63,414 bases of DNA from Shewanella salipaludis (GCF_012911865.1 NZ_JAAXYH010000018.1:1-63414), one strand, 5' to 3'. Counted from the stretch's first letter, positions 8,810 to 18,614 are shown. Translations and numbers: made by a program. Notes: a model not told the origin generated them from the sequence alone.

Positions 8810-9700
8810 CTATGCCTGGGTGGCGATGGGCTTGGGTGGCTTGGCGGCCCCCTGGCGCTGGGCCAGCATGACCCCCACCAGCACCAGGGTGCCGCCCAGG
8901 TAATGGTAATGGCTGAGGCGTTCCCCCAGGCCCAGATGGGCCAGCAAGGCGGTGAGCAGCGGCATCAGATTGACAAATATCGAAGTGCGGGCCGTGCCCA
9001 GGGCCGCGATGGCTTTCATCCAGGCCCAAGGCGCCAGGATGGAGGCGCCGATGGCGGCGAAGGCGATCAGCGGCAATGACTCAGTGTCTATGCCTATGCT
9101 GCTGGCACTCCACAGCAGTGGGCTCAATAACAGCACGGCTATGCCTATCTGGACGTACACTGACTCCCAGGTGCTCAATGGCAGCGGCCAGCGTTTCAAC
9201 AGCACCCCATAGAGGGCGTAGATCAGTGCGGCCAGCAGCAAGAGGAGATCGCCCTGGGTGACGCCATGGGTGAGTGTCGCCGGGTGGCCCTGGCTCAGCA
9301 TGAACACCAGACCGGCGAGCGCGCAGCCGGTCCCCAGGAGGGCCAGCTTAGACAGGCGCTGCCCCAGCAGGGGGACGGCCAGTAACAGGCTGAACAGCGG
9401 CACCAGGGAGATGATCAAGGCCATGTTGGTCGCAGTGGTGGTGGTCGCGGCGAAATAGGCCAGGCTCTGGTTGAGCACCATGCCGAGTAGGGCGAGTAGG
9501 GTCAGTTTTGCCAGATGTGGGCTTATGGCCCGGCGACGGCGCCATACCTTGAGCGCCATGAAGGGACTCAGGAGCAGCAGGGCGAAGAACCAGCGATAGA
9601 AGGAGATGGCTTCCGGGGCTATGATGCCGACGGCGAGTTTGTTGATAATGGTATTGCCGGCCCAGATGACGACGGCCATCAGGGGAAATAGGTAAAACAT
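8810..9700 (-). CDS. EamA/DMT-family drug/metabolite exporter
   Basis: 296 residues with about ten hydrophobic helices in two EamA repeats. The first begins FPLMAVVIWAGNTIINKLAV, and the repeat halves end with features such as ALIYALYGVLLKRW and YLGGTLVLVGVML. Members of this inner-membrane family export amino acids or other metabolites; the substrate is not predictable. It is divergent from an AraC-type regulator gene 190 bp away, a frequent pairing in which the regulator controls the exporter. Confidence 0.8.
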   Translation of the reverse strand: MFYLFPLMAVVIWAGNTIINKLAVGIIAPEAISFYRWFFALLLLSPFMALKVWRRRRAISPHLAKLTLLALLGMVLNQSLAYFAATTTTATNMALIISLVPLFSLLLAVPLLGQRLSKLALLGTGCALAGLVFMLSQGHPATLTHGVTQGDLLLLLAALIYALYGVLLKRWPLPLSTWESVYVQIGIAVLLLSPLLWSASSIGIDTESLPLIAFAAIGASILAPWAWMKAIAALGTARTSIFVNLMPLLTALLAHLGLGERLSHYHYLGGTLVLVGVMLAQRQGAAKPPKPIATQA

Positions 9701-9890
9701 AGGTTGCCTCAGTGAGTCGACCCGCCCGGGTCATCTGGAACAAAGCTTGTGGATTGAGATTATCTCAGGTCTTATATGATATAAATATCTGTTAGCGGAC
9801 AGTGTCAGTCTGAGGTCGGACATTAATGGCCGCGTCAAAGGCCTCAATCCGCTGCCGCTGTGAATGCCGACCTTGCCCTGGAGCCCCGTT

Positions 9891-10670
9891 ATGGCAAACA
9901 TCTACCGGCCAACGCCGGGTTCGCAGGCCCCTGAGGCCGACGTCTTTTTCAGTCACAGGTTATTCAGCCCCAATACCACAGTGCCCATGCATAGCCATGC
10001 CTGGGGGCAGCTGCAGTTGGTCAGTGGCGGTGTTCTGGAGCTGGATGTCGAGGGCAAGCGTTATCTGTCGCCGTCCCAATATGCCCTGTGGGTCCCCGCC
10101 GGGGTGGTGCACGAGAGCTTCATGCGCCGCAGCATCAACTACTACTCCATGAACATAGTGCCGGAACTGGCCAGGTCTATGCCGGTCGAGACCTGCCTGC
10201 TGACGGTGTCGCCCATAATGCATGCCATCATAGCGGATCTGCGGCAGCGGGGGGTGACTGTGCCGCAAACGCCTGAGGATAAGAATCTGGTGAGGGTGCT
10301 GCTGGATCAGCTGGCCGGCGCCAGTGTGTCCCGGGCATTTCTGCCGAGCAGCACAGACAAGTTGCTGCAACCCATATTGGCGGCGCTGGAGGCCGCGCCG
10401 ACCGACAACAGGAGTTTCGGTCGCTGGGCGCTGGAGTTGCATACCACAGAGCGCACCCTGGCCCGCCGCTGTCGACAGCTGCTGGGCATGAGCTTTACCG
10501 AGCTGCGCCAGCGGCATAAGTTCATCTATTCGCTGCAGTTATTGCGCCAGGGGGCGTCGATCAAACAGATCGCCCTGAGCCTGGGCTATAACCAGACTTC
10601 CCCCTATATCAGCATGTTCAAGAAATATGCCCAGTGCCCGCCGGAGCAGTATCGCCGTCGCCTGAGTTAG
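9891..10670 (+). CDS. AraC-family transcriptional regulator with N-terminal cupin domain
   Basis: About 259 residues from ATG 9891, chosen because GGAG lies 7 nt upstream; ATG 9864 is an alternative. The N-terminal half has a cupin pattern (MHSHAWGQLQLVSGGVLEL and PAGVVHES). The C-terminal half is the AraC DNA-binding domain with two helix-turn-helix motifs, seen in TERTLARRCRQLLGMSFTEL and IKQIALSLGYNQTSPYISMF. It is divergent from the EamA exporter and probably controls it (inference). Confidence 0.85.
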   Translation: MANIYRPTPGSQAPEADVFFSHRLFSPNTTVPMHSHAWGQLQLVSGGVLELDVEGKRYLSPSQYALWVPAGVVHESFMRRSINYYSMNIVPELARSMPVETCLLTVSPIMHAIIADLRQRGVTVPQTPEDKNLVRVLLDQLAGASVSRAFLPSSTDKLLQPILAALEAAPTDNRSFGRWALELHTTERTLARRCRQLLGMSFTELRQRHKFIYSLQLLRQGASIKQIALSLGYNQTSPYISMFKKYAQCPPEQYRRRLS

Positions 10671-10703
10671 CCCATGAGTTAGCCCCTGAGTGCGCCGGTT
10701 CGG

Positions 10704-11198
10704 TTAGAGCAGCGCCAGGGGGATCTGTTCGAACCGATAAAGCGTACCGCCATGGGCCTTGGCAAAGGCTTGTGCGCCTGCCTCGTCGCCGAAGCTGGCC
10801 AGGGTCTTGCCCATGGCGCCGGTTTTGCTCGAACCTATGACATACCAGGCGCTGCGGGCATCGATGAAATGGCTGTCCAGCGGCGCTTCCCAGGGAGATT
10901 TGCTCATGTCATGCACATAGATCTCCTTCACCTGATGCCGATATTCGGGATCCAGCAGGAAGGTAAATAGATCCCGGGTAGAGCAGAACTTCTTCACAGT
11001 GTCCGAGGTCTTGGTATAGAGCTCGCCCTTGGGCCCGGGAAAGGTGCCTATGAGCATGCCGCAGAGGTGGCATTCATCCGCGCGCGCCATGGCCACGGCT
11101 TGACGGGGCTGGCTGTCTGCGTTCTGCTCGCCACAGGCAAGCAGCTGCATGGTCAGGAGGGTCAAGAGTAACAGTTTCAGTGGATACAGTTTTTTCAT
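10704..11198 (-). CDS. nosL: NosL, copper-binding lipoprotein for N2O reductase maturation
   Basis: 164 residues from ATG 11198. This start gives a proper lipoprotein signal peptide with lipobox LLAC; a longer frame to 11300 would overlap nosY. The core motif DECHLCGM (about residues 41-48) is the copper(I) site of NosL, which delivers copper to NosZ. The conserved VHDMSKSPWEAP and ARSAWYVIGS segments are present. It is the last gene of nosRZDFYL, 8 bp after nosY. Confidence 0.92.
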   Translation of the reverse strand: MKKLYPLKLLLLTLLTMQLLACGEQNADSQPRQAVAMARADECHLCGMLIGTFPGPKGELYTKTSDTVKKFCSTRDLFTFLLDPEYRHQVKEIYVHDMSKSPWEAPLDSHFIDARSAWYVIGSSKTGAMGKTLASFGDEAGAQAFAKAHGGTLYRFEQIPLALL

Positions 11199-11206
11199 GC
11201 AGGGGC

Positions 11207-12025
11207 TCACAGGGTTTTCCGTTTGAAGATGAGGCTGGCGATTGCCAGTGGGGCCAGGACCCAGGCAAACATGATAAGCAGCAGGGAGGCTGCCGACCAA
11301 CTGCTGTTGATCGCCACCGCCAGCACACCGTTGACATCTTTGGTGTCCAGTGCCGCCAGGTTGATCAGGCGGAAGAGATCGGCCGGGTTGAACATCATCA
11401 CCTGCACCAGACTCTGTTGATCCAGGCCTTCCTTGATGCCGACCAGCGCCGCCAACAGGGCCAAGTCGAACACCAGCACGAAGAAGAACCAGACCACCAG
11501 GGCGATGCCGGCGGCCTTGGATTTCTCGTTAACCGACAGGCTGATGACATAGGCTATGCTGGTGAAACAGAGTCCCAGCAGGGTCGCGGTGAGAATGAAC
11601 AGGCCGAAGGCGGGTAAGAGCCGGCCGAGCTCGGCCTGGCCGGTCAGGAGCAATGCCGAGCAGCCGAACCCCAGTATGGTTGCCAAGGTGATGATGGCGC
11701 CCTGACCGAGAAACTTGCCGAGCAGCAGCTGGGTATGGCTGAGCGGGTAGGTCAGCAACAGCAACAGGGTGCCGGATTCCTGCTCGCCGACGAAGCTGTC
11801 ATAGCTGAGTAACAGGGCGATCAGAGGGATGAGGAACACCGCCAGGCTGGACAGGCTGGCGATGGTGGATGACAGGGATACCAGCCCCAATTCGCCCGAT
11901 GCCGCCGAGCCGTAGTAACTCAATCCTATCGAGAGTATGGCGAAGATGGCGGTGATCGAGACCAACCAACGGTTTCTCAGGCCATCCTGGAATTCTTTGA
12001 TGGCAACTGCAAGCACTGGACTCAT
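11207..12025 (-). CDS. nosY: NosY, membrane subunit of the NosDFY ABC transporter
   Basis: 272 residues with about six transmembrane helices, an ABC-2-type permease. The N-terminal VLAVAIKEFQDGLRNRWLV and the FVGEQESGTLLLLLTYP segment are characteristic of NosY. With NosF and NosD it forms the complex needed to assemble the CuZ centre of NosZ. Its ATG overlaps the nosF stop by 4 bp, indicating translational coupling. Confidence 0.92.
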   Translation of the reverse strand: MSPVLAVAIKEFQDGLRNRWLVSITAIFAILSIGLSYYGSAASGELGLVSLSSTIASLSSLAVFLIPLIALLLSYDSFVGEQESGTLLLLLTYPLSHTQLLLGKFLGQGAIITLATILGFGCSALLLTGQAELGRLLPAFGLFILTATLLGLCFTSIAYVISLSVNEKSKAAGIALVVWFFFVLVFDLALLAALVGIKEGLDQQSLVQVMMFNPADLFRLINLAALDTKDVNGVLAVAINSSWSAASLLLIMFAWVLAPLAIASLIFKRKTL

Positions 12026-13008
12026 TGGGGTTTTACCTCCGCCTGGGATTGGATGTTGGCACTCTGGCCGTCATTGTGGCCGCCATTGAGGCCGCCGGCG
12101 GACTTGGCTGTGTTGCCTGCTGCCGTGCCAAGATAATGTTGGTAGAGCCGGCCCAGATCGGCCGGCTCCAGCTGGAGATCCCTGAGTTCCGGATAGTCGA
12201 GCAGTTGTTTTACCACCGCCAGCTTGTCTTGTTCACTGACCTGCAGGTGTCCCTGGGCCACCAACAATTGGCTGAGGTTGGCATTCGCCTGCAGGGCGCC
12301 ATTGAGCCCCTGGGTGCGAATGGAGACGGGCAAGTTGGCGTCCCGGCGTAACTGGGCCAGGGTGCCCATGGCAAGCGACCTGCCCCCGGATAAGATCATC
12401 GCCCTGTCTATGTGTTGTTCGACCCCGGGCAGCACGTGGGAGCAGAGTATGATGCTGGCGCCATCCCCCTTGAGTTGATCCACGCTCTGATAAAATTCCT
12501 GGGTTGCTGTGGGATCCAGCCCCACGGTAGGCTCATCCAGCAGCAGCAATTTGGGATCGCCGAGGAATGCCTGCGCCAGCCCCAGACGTTGACGCATGCC
12601 CTTGGAGTAGGTCTTGACCGGGCGGTCCATGGCCTGGCGTAGCCCAACCTTGTCCAGCAGCTCGCCGACACTGGCCACCTCGACGGCCTTGAGGCGGGCG
12701 AAGTAGGTCAGCACTTGCTTGCCCGTGAGCTGGTCGTAGAAGCTGACATTTTCCGGTAAATAGCCTATTTGCCTGCGTCCCTGCCAGGCCTGTTTGGATA
12801 AGGGGTCGACGCCAAACACCTTCGCCTGGCCTTCGCTGGCCTTGATGACTCCGAGAATGATCTTCATCAGGGTGGTCTTGCCGGCACCATTGTGGCCGAA
12901 CAGACCCAGGACTTCGCCGGCTTGCAGCTGGAGGTCGATATTGTGCAAGACCCGGGTATGCTGGTACTGCTTACCCGTGTTGTTGAGTGAGACTATGACT
13001 GAGCTCAT
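12022..13008 (-). CDS. nosF: NosF, ATPase of the NosDFY ABC transporter
   Basis: 328 residues. Walker A is GHNGAGKTT (about 39-47), the ABC signature YSKGMRQRLGLAQ, Walker B LLLLDEPTVGLDP, and the H-loop SH in ILCSHVLPG. The last 35 residues (from about AAGNTAKSAGG) form a Gly/Asn/Gln-rich tail that looks like an addition to the usual length of about 300. It powers NosDFY in copper-sulfur centre maturation. nosD is 4 bp upstream and nosY overlaps downstream. Confidence 0.93.
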   Translation of the reverse strand: MSSVIVSLNNTGKQYQHTRVLHNIDLQLQAGEVLGLFGHNGAGKTTLMKIILGVIKASEGQAKVFGVDPLSKQAWQGRRQIGYLPENVSFYDQLTGKQVLTYFARLKAVEVASVGELLDKVGLRQAMDRPVKTYSKGMRQRLGLAQAFLGDPKLLLLDEPTVGLDPTATQEFYQSVDQLKGDGASIILCSHVLPGVEQHIDRAMILSGGRSLAMGTLAQLRRDANLPVSIRTQGLNGALQANANLSQLLVAQGHLQVSEQDKLAVVKQLLDYPELRDLQLEPADLGRLYQHYLGTAAGNTAKSAGGLNGGHNDGQSANIQSQAEVKPQ

Positions 13009-13012
13009 GGTA

Positions 13013-14329
13013 TTAGTTATGCCCCGCTGTGAGTGCCTCGACCCGAGTCGGGGCGGATATTGGGTTGGGCGCCTGCATGAGAGGGAAGCTGTCCTTGATG
13101 CCGGCCGGCTTGAGCAGCGGAAATTGGCGCTGGATCCAGCGGAGGATCAAGATGGCCGGGCTGTCGAGCAACACCTTGGCCTCGGGATATTGCCAGACCA
13201 GCTTGTCTATGCCGTCGTTGGGCTCGAAGGGGGTATCCCCCTTGCCATCCCGGTTGAGATCCCAGCCCAGGTAGTTGCTCCAGAAGTTGCCCTGGCCGTC
13301 CTTGCTCCATTCCTGCTCGCGATTGGAGACGTATTTCACCTGCACCGGATTGTTGCTGAAGCTGTTGCCGTAAACCTGGGTATGCTCAGAACCCGCCGTC
13401 AGGTGAATGCCAATTTCGGCCGTATCTATGCTGTTGTAGCTTATGGTGTTATAGCCAGAGTTATAGACGAACAGGCCCTTGCCTTCGCGCCCCAGTACCT
13501 TATGCTCGGCCTTGGTCCAGACATGCTTAATCCGGTTGTGACTTATGGTCGACGAGGTGATGAAGTTCATCAGGAAACCATAGTCTTCGCTGTTGAGGCT
13601 GCGATTGCCCGTGACAGTGAGCAGGCGTGAACTCATCAAGGCGTAACCGGCGCGGATGTCGTAGGCGAAGTTATCCATCACCTTGTTGCTGTGGGAGTAC
13701 ATGTAGTGGACGCCATAGCGTAGGTCATGCATGGTGTTGTTTTGTATTATGTTATTCTGGCTGGAGATGATGTAGATGCCATCCCGGGTCTGGCCGATAT
13801 CGTTGCCCGCCACCTCGGCGTCCTGCACTGCCGACAGCTGGATGCCGTTGCCCCTGTCTGCGGATCTCAGCTCAGGGTTGCCGCGGATCTGGTTATCCAA
13901 CACCTTGAGTTGCCGGCCTTTCTGCAGCCAGATGCCGAAGCCGTCGCCTCTGAGGCTGTTGTGGCGAATGATGATGTCGCTGGCCTGTTTGTCGGAATAA
14001 ATGCCGGCATTTTGCGCCGTCAGATCATGGCCCCAGTTGATGATCTTGAGGTTCTCTATGCGTATGTTGGAGCCCAGCAGCAGCAGGGCGTGATCTTGGC
14101 CGCCGGCGTTGATGACGGCACTGCCCGGTGTGTCTGTGGTGAGGCTGATGCCGTGGCGAATGACGAAGTTGCCCTTATATTCGCCGGGCGCCAGGCGGAT
14201 GATGTCCCCGTCTGTCGCCGAGTCGAGCAGGGCCTGCAGCCCGCCATTCGGGGTCGCCTCCAGGGTCTGTGCCAGCGCCAGTGCGGGCAGGCAGCAGAGC
14301 AGTAACCAGGGCAGGCGCAGTGTTAGCAT
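13013..14329 (-). CDS. nosD: NosD, periplasmic right-handed beta-helix maturation protein
   Basis: 438 residues with a signal peptide (LRLPWLLLCCLPALALAQ). Most of the chain consists of parallel beta-helix (CASH/PbH1) repeats rich in N-x-I and G-I/H-L turns, for example NNIIQNNTMHDLRYGVHYMY and YNTISYNSIDTAEIGIHLTA. NosD works with the NosFY transporter and NosL to build the CuZ site of NosZ. It lies 155 bp after nosZ, beyond a strong hairpin terminator, so nosDFYL is probably expressed at a lower level than nosZ. Confidence 0.93.
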   Translation of the reverse strand: MLTLRLPWLLLCCLPALALAQTLEATPNGGLQALLDSATDGDIIRLAPGEYKGNFVIRHGISLTTDTPGSAVINAGGQDHALLLLGSNIRIENLKIINWGHDLTAQNAGIYSDKQASDIIIRHNSLRGDGFGIWLQKGRQLKVLDNQIRGNPELRSADRGNGIQLSAVQDAEVAGNDIGQTRDGIYIISSQNNIIQNNTMHDLRYGVHYMYSHSNKVMDNFAYDIRAGYALMSSRLLTVTGNRSLNSEDYGFLMNFITSSTISHNRIKHVWTKAEHKVLGREGKGLFVYNSGYNTISYNSIDTAEIGIHLTAGSEHTQVYGNSFSNNPVQVKYVSNREQEWSKDGQGNFWSNYLGWDLNRDGKGDTPFEPNDGIDKLVWQYPEAKVLLDSPAILILRWIQRQFPLLKPAGIKDSFPLMQAPNPISAPTRVEALTAGHN

Positions 14330-14435
14330 ATTAATCAGATGTAGCCCCCTAGCCGTCCGGTTTCAAAAGTCATTTGGTCTTGAAAAGTGCTTCAGTGTCA
14401 AAGGGTTTGTCGCTCGCTATCGCAGGCGTAAACCT

Positions 14436-14476
14436 AAAAAAGTCCGGGTGGCGCCTGCGTCGGCGGGCGCCACCCG
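14436..14476 (-). terminator. Intrinsic terminator or attenuator between nosZ and nosD
   Basis: On the minus strand CGGGTGGCGCC pairs with GGCGCCACCCG (11-bp arms, 10-nt loop) and is followed by ACTTTTTTAG. It begins 9 bp after the nosZ stop. Confidence 0.8.
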
Positions 14477-14484
14477 GGCCCGGC

Positions 14485-16380
14485 TTAGGCTTCTACCAGC
14501 ATACGGCCGCGCATTTCCATGTGCAATGCGTGGCAGAACCAGTTGCAGTAATACCACTGCACGCCCGGCTTATCGGCGATGAAGGTGATGGAAGAGGTGG
14601 CCTGAGGGCCAATTTCCATCTGTACCCCATGGTTGGTCATACAGAAACCATGGGTCACGTCTTCCACCTGGTCCAGGTTGGTGACCACGACAGTGACTTC
14701 GTCGCCCAGCTTGACCTTGAATTCGGACAGGCCGTAGGTGGGGGCGATGGAGGTCATATAGACTGTGACCTTGTTGCCCTTGCGTATGACCTTGTTATCG
14801 GCCATCAGGTTGACCCCGTCTTGCTCGGCCATGGCAACCGTCTCGGCGAAGATGGGATCGTCACGGGTCCAGAGCTTCTGCGGCTTGAGCTTGCTGCGGT
14901 GCACCATGATGCAGTCATGGGGCTCGGCGAAGGTCGGACCGTCGTGAACCAGTTTCATCTCATCGCCGGAGATGTCGATCAGTTGATCGTTCTCCGGACG
15001 CAGCGGGCCAACGGGCAGGAATCTGTCCTTTGAGAATTTACATAATGAAACCAACCATTTACCGTCGGCATCACGGGTCTCACCCTGGGAGGTATGGTTG
15101 TGGCCCGGTTGGTAATGCACATCCAGCTTCTGGCGCAGGTAGTTGACCTTCTCGCCCTTGTAGGCCCTGATCGCATCCTTGACGCTCCACTTGGCGATCT
15201 GGCTGTCGAGGAAGAGTGTGGTATAGGCGTTGCCTTTGTCGTCGAACGCCGTATGCAAGGGGCCCAGGCCCAGTTCGGGTTCCGCAACTATGGCATCTCT
15301 TGGCTGGATCTTGTCGTTGAAGAGCGCGTCCAGTTTCTTGATGGAAATCACAGATACCGTCGGCGACAGCTTGCCGTTGGCAACGAAATATTCGCCATTG
15401 GGCGAGGTGTTCAAACCATGGGGTGACTTAGGCACGGGAATGTAGCGGGTGAGTTCCGAGCCCTTGCGGCCGTCGAGCACGGGCACCTTGTTGCCATTGT
15501 AGGTCTTGAACTTACCGGCCTTCAAGGCGGCTTCACAACGCTCCAGGCTGAAGACCACCACATGATCCCGCTCCGAGGCGATCATGTCGGACAGTGTCAT
15601 GCCCATCTCTGAGTTATAGCAGGTAGAGGCGAAGTACTTGCCGTCGTAATCCGCGTCCGTGTTGTCCAGGTTACCGTCGACCATCACCTGAAACGCCACT
15701 TCCATCGTCTCGGCATCTATGACGTTGAACAGTGAGCGGTAGCTGCTGACATCTTCCAGGCTGCCCTTGCCGTCGTTGTTCATGGGGATCTCGAACTCGC
15801 CGTTACAGATCACATATTTGGTATAAGGCACCTTCTGCACCCGCAGACCGTGAATGGCCTGCACGTTTGGCACAGTGATCATCTTGTCCGTCTTCATCAC
15901 GTCGCAACGAATACGGGCCACACGTGAGTTGGCCTTGTCGTTGATGAACACATACTTGCCGTTGTATCTGCCGTCTGTCATCGACATATGGGGGTGATGG
16001 GAGTCGCCGGTCAGCAGGTGGGCACTGTCGCCCTTGATGCGTTTACTCTCGTTGGTCAGACCCCAGCCGGTGGCGCTGTCGGTGTTGAACACGGGAATGC
16101 GCATCAGTTCACGCATCGAAGGGACACCCATGATGCGCACTTCACCCGAATGGCCGCCACTCCAGAAACCATAGTATTCATCCAGCTCACCCGGATGCAC
16201 CACTGGGCTGTTGGCCGCCTCGGCGGCGTTGGCCTTGGCCATGGTGGCGAACATGGTCGCCGTCATGGGTGCGGCGACGGCACCGGCCCCCAACAAGGCT
16301 GTGCGACCGATAAAGTTGCGGCGTTCCGCACTCTGCAAGCCTGACTTCTTATCCTGACCTGTATCATCATTGTTGTGCAT
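14485..16380 (-). CDS. nosZ: Nitrous oxide reductase NosZ (clade I, Tat-exported)
   Basis: 631 residues. This periplasmic copper enzyme reduces N2O to N2. A Tat signal is present (AERRNFIG, twin Arg at 20-21, then a hydrophobic stretch to about 50). The seven-bladed beta-propeller body with its His ligands for CuZ follows, for example PHGLNTSPNGEY, and NHTSQGE. The C-terminal cupredoxin domain carries CuA: His in THGFCMTNHG, then CNWFCHALHMEM with Cys612, Cys616, His620 and Met623. Tat export and length place it in clade I. GGAG lies 9 nt before the ATG, and nosR ends 101 bp upstream. Confidence 0.97.
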   Translation of the reverse strand: MHNNDDTGQDKKSGLQSAERRNFIGRTALLGAGAVAAPMTATMFATMAKANAAEAANSPVVHPGELDEYYGFWSGGHSGEVRIMGVPSMRELMRIPVFNTDSATGWGLTNESKRIKGDSAHLLTGDSHHPHMSMTDGRYNGKYVFINDKANSRVARIRCDVMKTDKMITVPNVQAIHGLRVQKVPYTKYVICNGEFEIPMNNDGKGSLEDVSSYRSLFNVIDAETMEVAFQVMVDGNLDNTDADYDGKYFASTCYNSEMGMTLSDMIASERDHVVVFSLERCEAALKAGKFKTYNGNKVPVLDGRKGSELTRYIPVPKSPHGLNTSPNGEYFVANGKLSPTVSVISIKKLDALFNDKIQPRDAIVAEPELGLGPLHTAFDDKGNAYTTLFLDSQIAKWSVKDAIRAYKGEKVNYLRQKLDVHYQPGHNHTSQGETRDADGKWLVSLCKFSKDRFLPVGPLRPENDQLIDISGDEMKLVHDGPTFAEPHDCIMVHRSKLKPQKLWTRDDPIFAETVAMAEQDGVNLMADNKVIRKGNKVTVYMTSIAPTYGLSEFKVKLGDEVTVVVTNLDQVEDVTHGFCMTNHGVQMEIGPQATSSITFIADKPGVQWYYCNWFCHALHMEMRGRMLVEA

Positions 16381-16481
16381 GGCTAACTCTCCGTACTCTG
16401 TTGATTTTAGGTATTACTGCTTGGTGTTCTGCGTTCTATCTTTCCCGGGACGCCAAAGTGCCGGGTCTTGCTCGACTGCAA

Positions 16482-18614
16482 TCAGTCTGTCACCCGGGTT
16501 GGAATGGGATGTTCCTGATAACGGTTTTTCTTGTAGGCCTGCTTCTTCAATGGCGGGCACTTCTGGTCATTGAAATAGGTGATCTGGCAATCCAGGCAGT
16601 AGTGGCATTCGCGCATGTTGATCACCCCATCGGGTGCTATCGCCTGGATCTCGCATTCCTTGGCACAGGTCTTACAGGGGCTGCCACATTCGGGGCGCCG
16701 CTTGAGCCAGTTGAATAAGCGCACGCTGTTGCTGACGGACAATGCCGCCCCAAGCGGGCATAGGTAGCGGCAAAACGTCTTGCGATTGAACAGGTTAAGC
16801 AAGATCAAAAATAGTGCCCAGGCGATGAATGGCCATTCGCGATCGAATTTCAGCAGGAAAGTGGTCTTGAACGGCTCGACTTCGGCGAACTGTTCCGCCA
16901 TCGCCACTGAATCGAGGGAAATACCAAACAGCACCAGGAGAATGAGATATTTGATCGCCCACAGGCGTTCGTGCACCGCATAGGGCAGTTCGAACTGGGG
17001 GATCTTGACATAGCGGGCGAAGGTGTTGACCAGCTCCTGCAGGGCCCCGAAGGGGCATAACCAGCCACAGTAAACCGCCCGGCCCCAGAGCAGCATGGTC
17101 ACGGCCGCGGCGCACCAGAGGATGAAGATCACAGGGTCGAGCAGGAAGAGATCCCAGGAAAAGTCCTTCATCAAGGCATGCAGGAAGGTAAACACATTCA
17201 CCACCGACAACTGTCCGCCCCAGGCCCAGCCGATGAACACCACAGTGATCGCCAGGAAGACATGACGCAAGTTATGCATGAAGCTGGGATGGCGCACCAG
17301 TACATCCTGGAAGAAGAGGATCAACAGCAACACCAAGATCAGGCTGGTGAGCACTATCACCTGGGGCCGTTTGTCGTGCCAAATCTGCTGGGTCAGTGTC
17401 AGTTCCGGCGCCGGCACTATGGCGGCAGGGGTATCGACATACTTGGCCAACATCTGGTAGTCGCCCTTGAAGCTGGTGAAAATGCTGTCGACGGCTCCGG
17501 TCTGACGCCGCACCAGCAGCTCCAGCTGCCAGTTGGCCCCGGGATCGAAGGCCTGTTGCCGGCTAATCCTGAATACCGACATTTCCTGGAAGTGCGGCGC
17601 ACCTTGGATGTATAGGTCGGTGATGCGGTTATGATCCAGATCGCGGAACGAGATGGCGTTGTCATTCTGATGTACCTGGATGCGGTCGAAAATGCCACCA
17701 CGGACATAACCCGAACCCTTGAAGGAGTAACCATTGCCGAATAAGGCGACCAAGTGTTCGCCCGGCTTGAGGGTCGACATCAACCACAGGTAATCGGCCT
17801 CACCGAACAGGTTCTTGCCTATGCTGGGGATGTCGGCCAGGGTGTAATAAATTTCGGCGAAGCTATCCTGTTTCTGCGCCGGGGAGGCGGCATCTAGGTG
17901 TTCGGCCTCTGTGCCTACGAACGCCTGATCTACCGTTTCCCGGGTCAGATAGAGGCGGCGGATGGAGCCATCGCCCGTGAGTTGTTGCCAGTCGGCGGGG
18001 GCGAACAGAGCCGATTTGACTGTGGAGATGGGCTGAATAATGTCGGAAGTGTGCTTGATGATCCCCAGGGACTGGGCCACCTTGGTGGCGGCCTTAGTGA
18101 TGGCGGTATTCATCACCATCACGGTCACAGTGGCGCCCGACAGGCCATCGACCGCCACATAGCCTTCGTTGGTATTGCCACCCACCTTTAACCTGTCCTG
18201 AACATGCAGGCCCTGGTATTGGCTGATGAAGTCCCAGAGTTTGTATTCGGGAATACCGGCGAGAATGATGGGTTCATGGTGCTCCAGCACCTTGGCATCC
18301 AGGTACTGCCCCTGAGGGTCTATCGCCACCAGCATGTTGACGGGTTCGCCCGAGTAGGCGGGTATTCTGGCTATGTCATTGGTCTCGAAGGCGTAACCCA
18401 GGACTTGCTGATCTTCGTATATGGTCCAAACCGGGATCTCGCCTTGCTTCTCGGAGATCTGGGTGGCGTCGCCGAAGATCTCTTGGATCAAGGGCTCGGG
18501 CGCCTTGGGCGGGCTGACAAAGAGGGCGTAACTCGGTGTACTGACCGCCAGGAGGAGCAGAATTGCAGTGAACAAGCCCAGGACAGAGTGGCATGAGACG
18601 CGGTAGTGAAACAC
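16482..18614 (-). CDS. nosR: NosR, membrane flavo-iron-sulfur protein required for nosZ expression and N2O reduction
   Basis: 710 residues. A signal/anchor helix (10-31) is followed by a periplasmic FMN-binding domain with the flavinylation motif SGATVT (159-164, covalent FMN on Thr). A membrane domain of about five or six helices comes next (from about residue 410), with CGWLCPFGALQE and CRYLCPLGA. The C-terminal polyferredoxin has two clusters, CGSPCKTCAKECE and CHYCLDCQ. NosR feeds electrons from the quinol pool to NosZ. It heads the cluster and an FNR-like box lies 93 bp upstream. The ApbE-type flavin transferase (NosX) that usually modifies it is not in the window. Confidence 0.95.
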   Translation of the reverse strand: MFHYRVSCHSVLGLFTAILLLLAVSTPSYALFVSPPKAPEPLIQEIFGDATQISEKQGEIPVWTIYEDQQVLGYAFETNDIARIPAYSGEPVNMLVAIDPQGQYLDAKVLEHHEPIILAGIPEYKLWDFISQYQGLHVQDRLKVGGNTNEGYVAVDGLSGATVTVMVMNTAITKAATKVAQSLGIIKHTSDIIQPISTVKSALFAPADWQQLTGDGSIRRLYLTRETVDQAFVGTEAEHLDAASPAQKQDSFAEIYYTLADIPSIGKNLFGEADYLWLMSTLKPGEHLVALFGNGYSFKGSGYVRGGIFDRIQVHQNDNAISFRDLDHNRITDLYIQGAPHFQEMSVFRISRQQAFDPGANWQLELLVRRQTGAVDSIFTSFKGDYQMLAKYVDTPAAIVPAPELTLTQQIWHDKRPQVIVLTSLILVLLLILFFQDVLVRHPSFMHNLRHVFLAITVVFIGWAWGGQLSVVNVFTFLHALMKDFSWDLFLLDPVIFILWCAAAVTMLLWGRAVYCGWLCPFGALQELVNTFARYVKIPQFELPYAVHERLWAIKYLILLVLFGISLDSVAMAEQFAEVEPFKTTFLLKFDREWPFIAWALFLILLNLFNRKTFCRYLCPLGAALSVSNSVRLFNWLKRRPECGSPCKTCAKECEIQAIAPDGVINMRECHYCLDCQITYFNDQKCPPLKKQAYKKNRYQEHPIPTRVTD

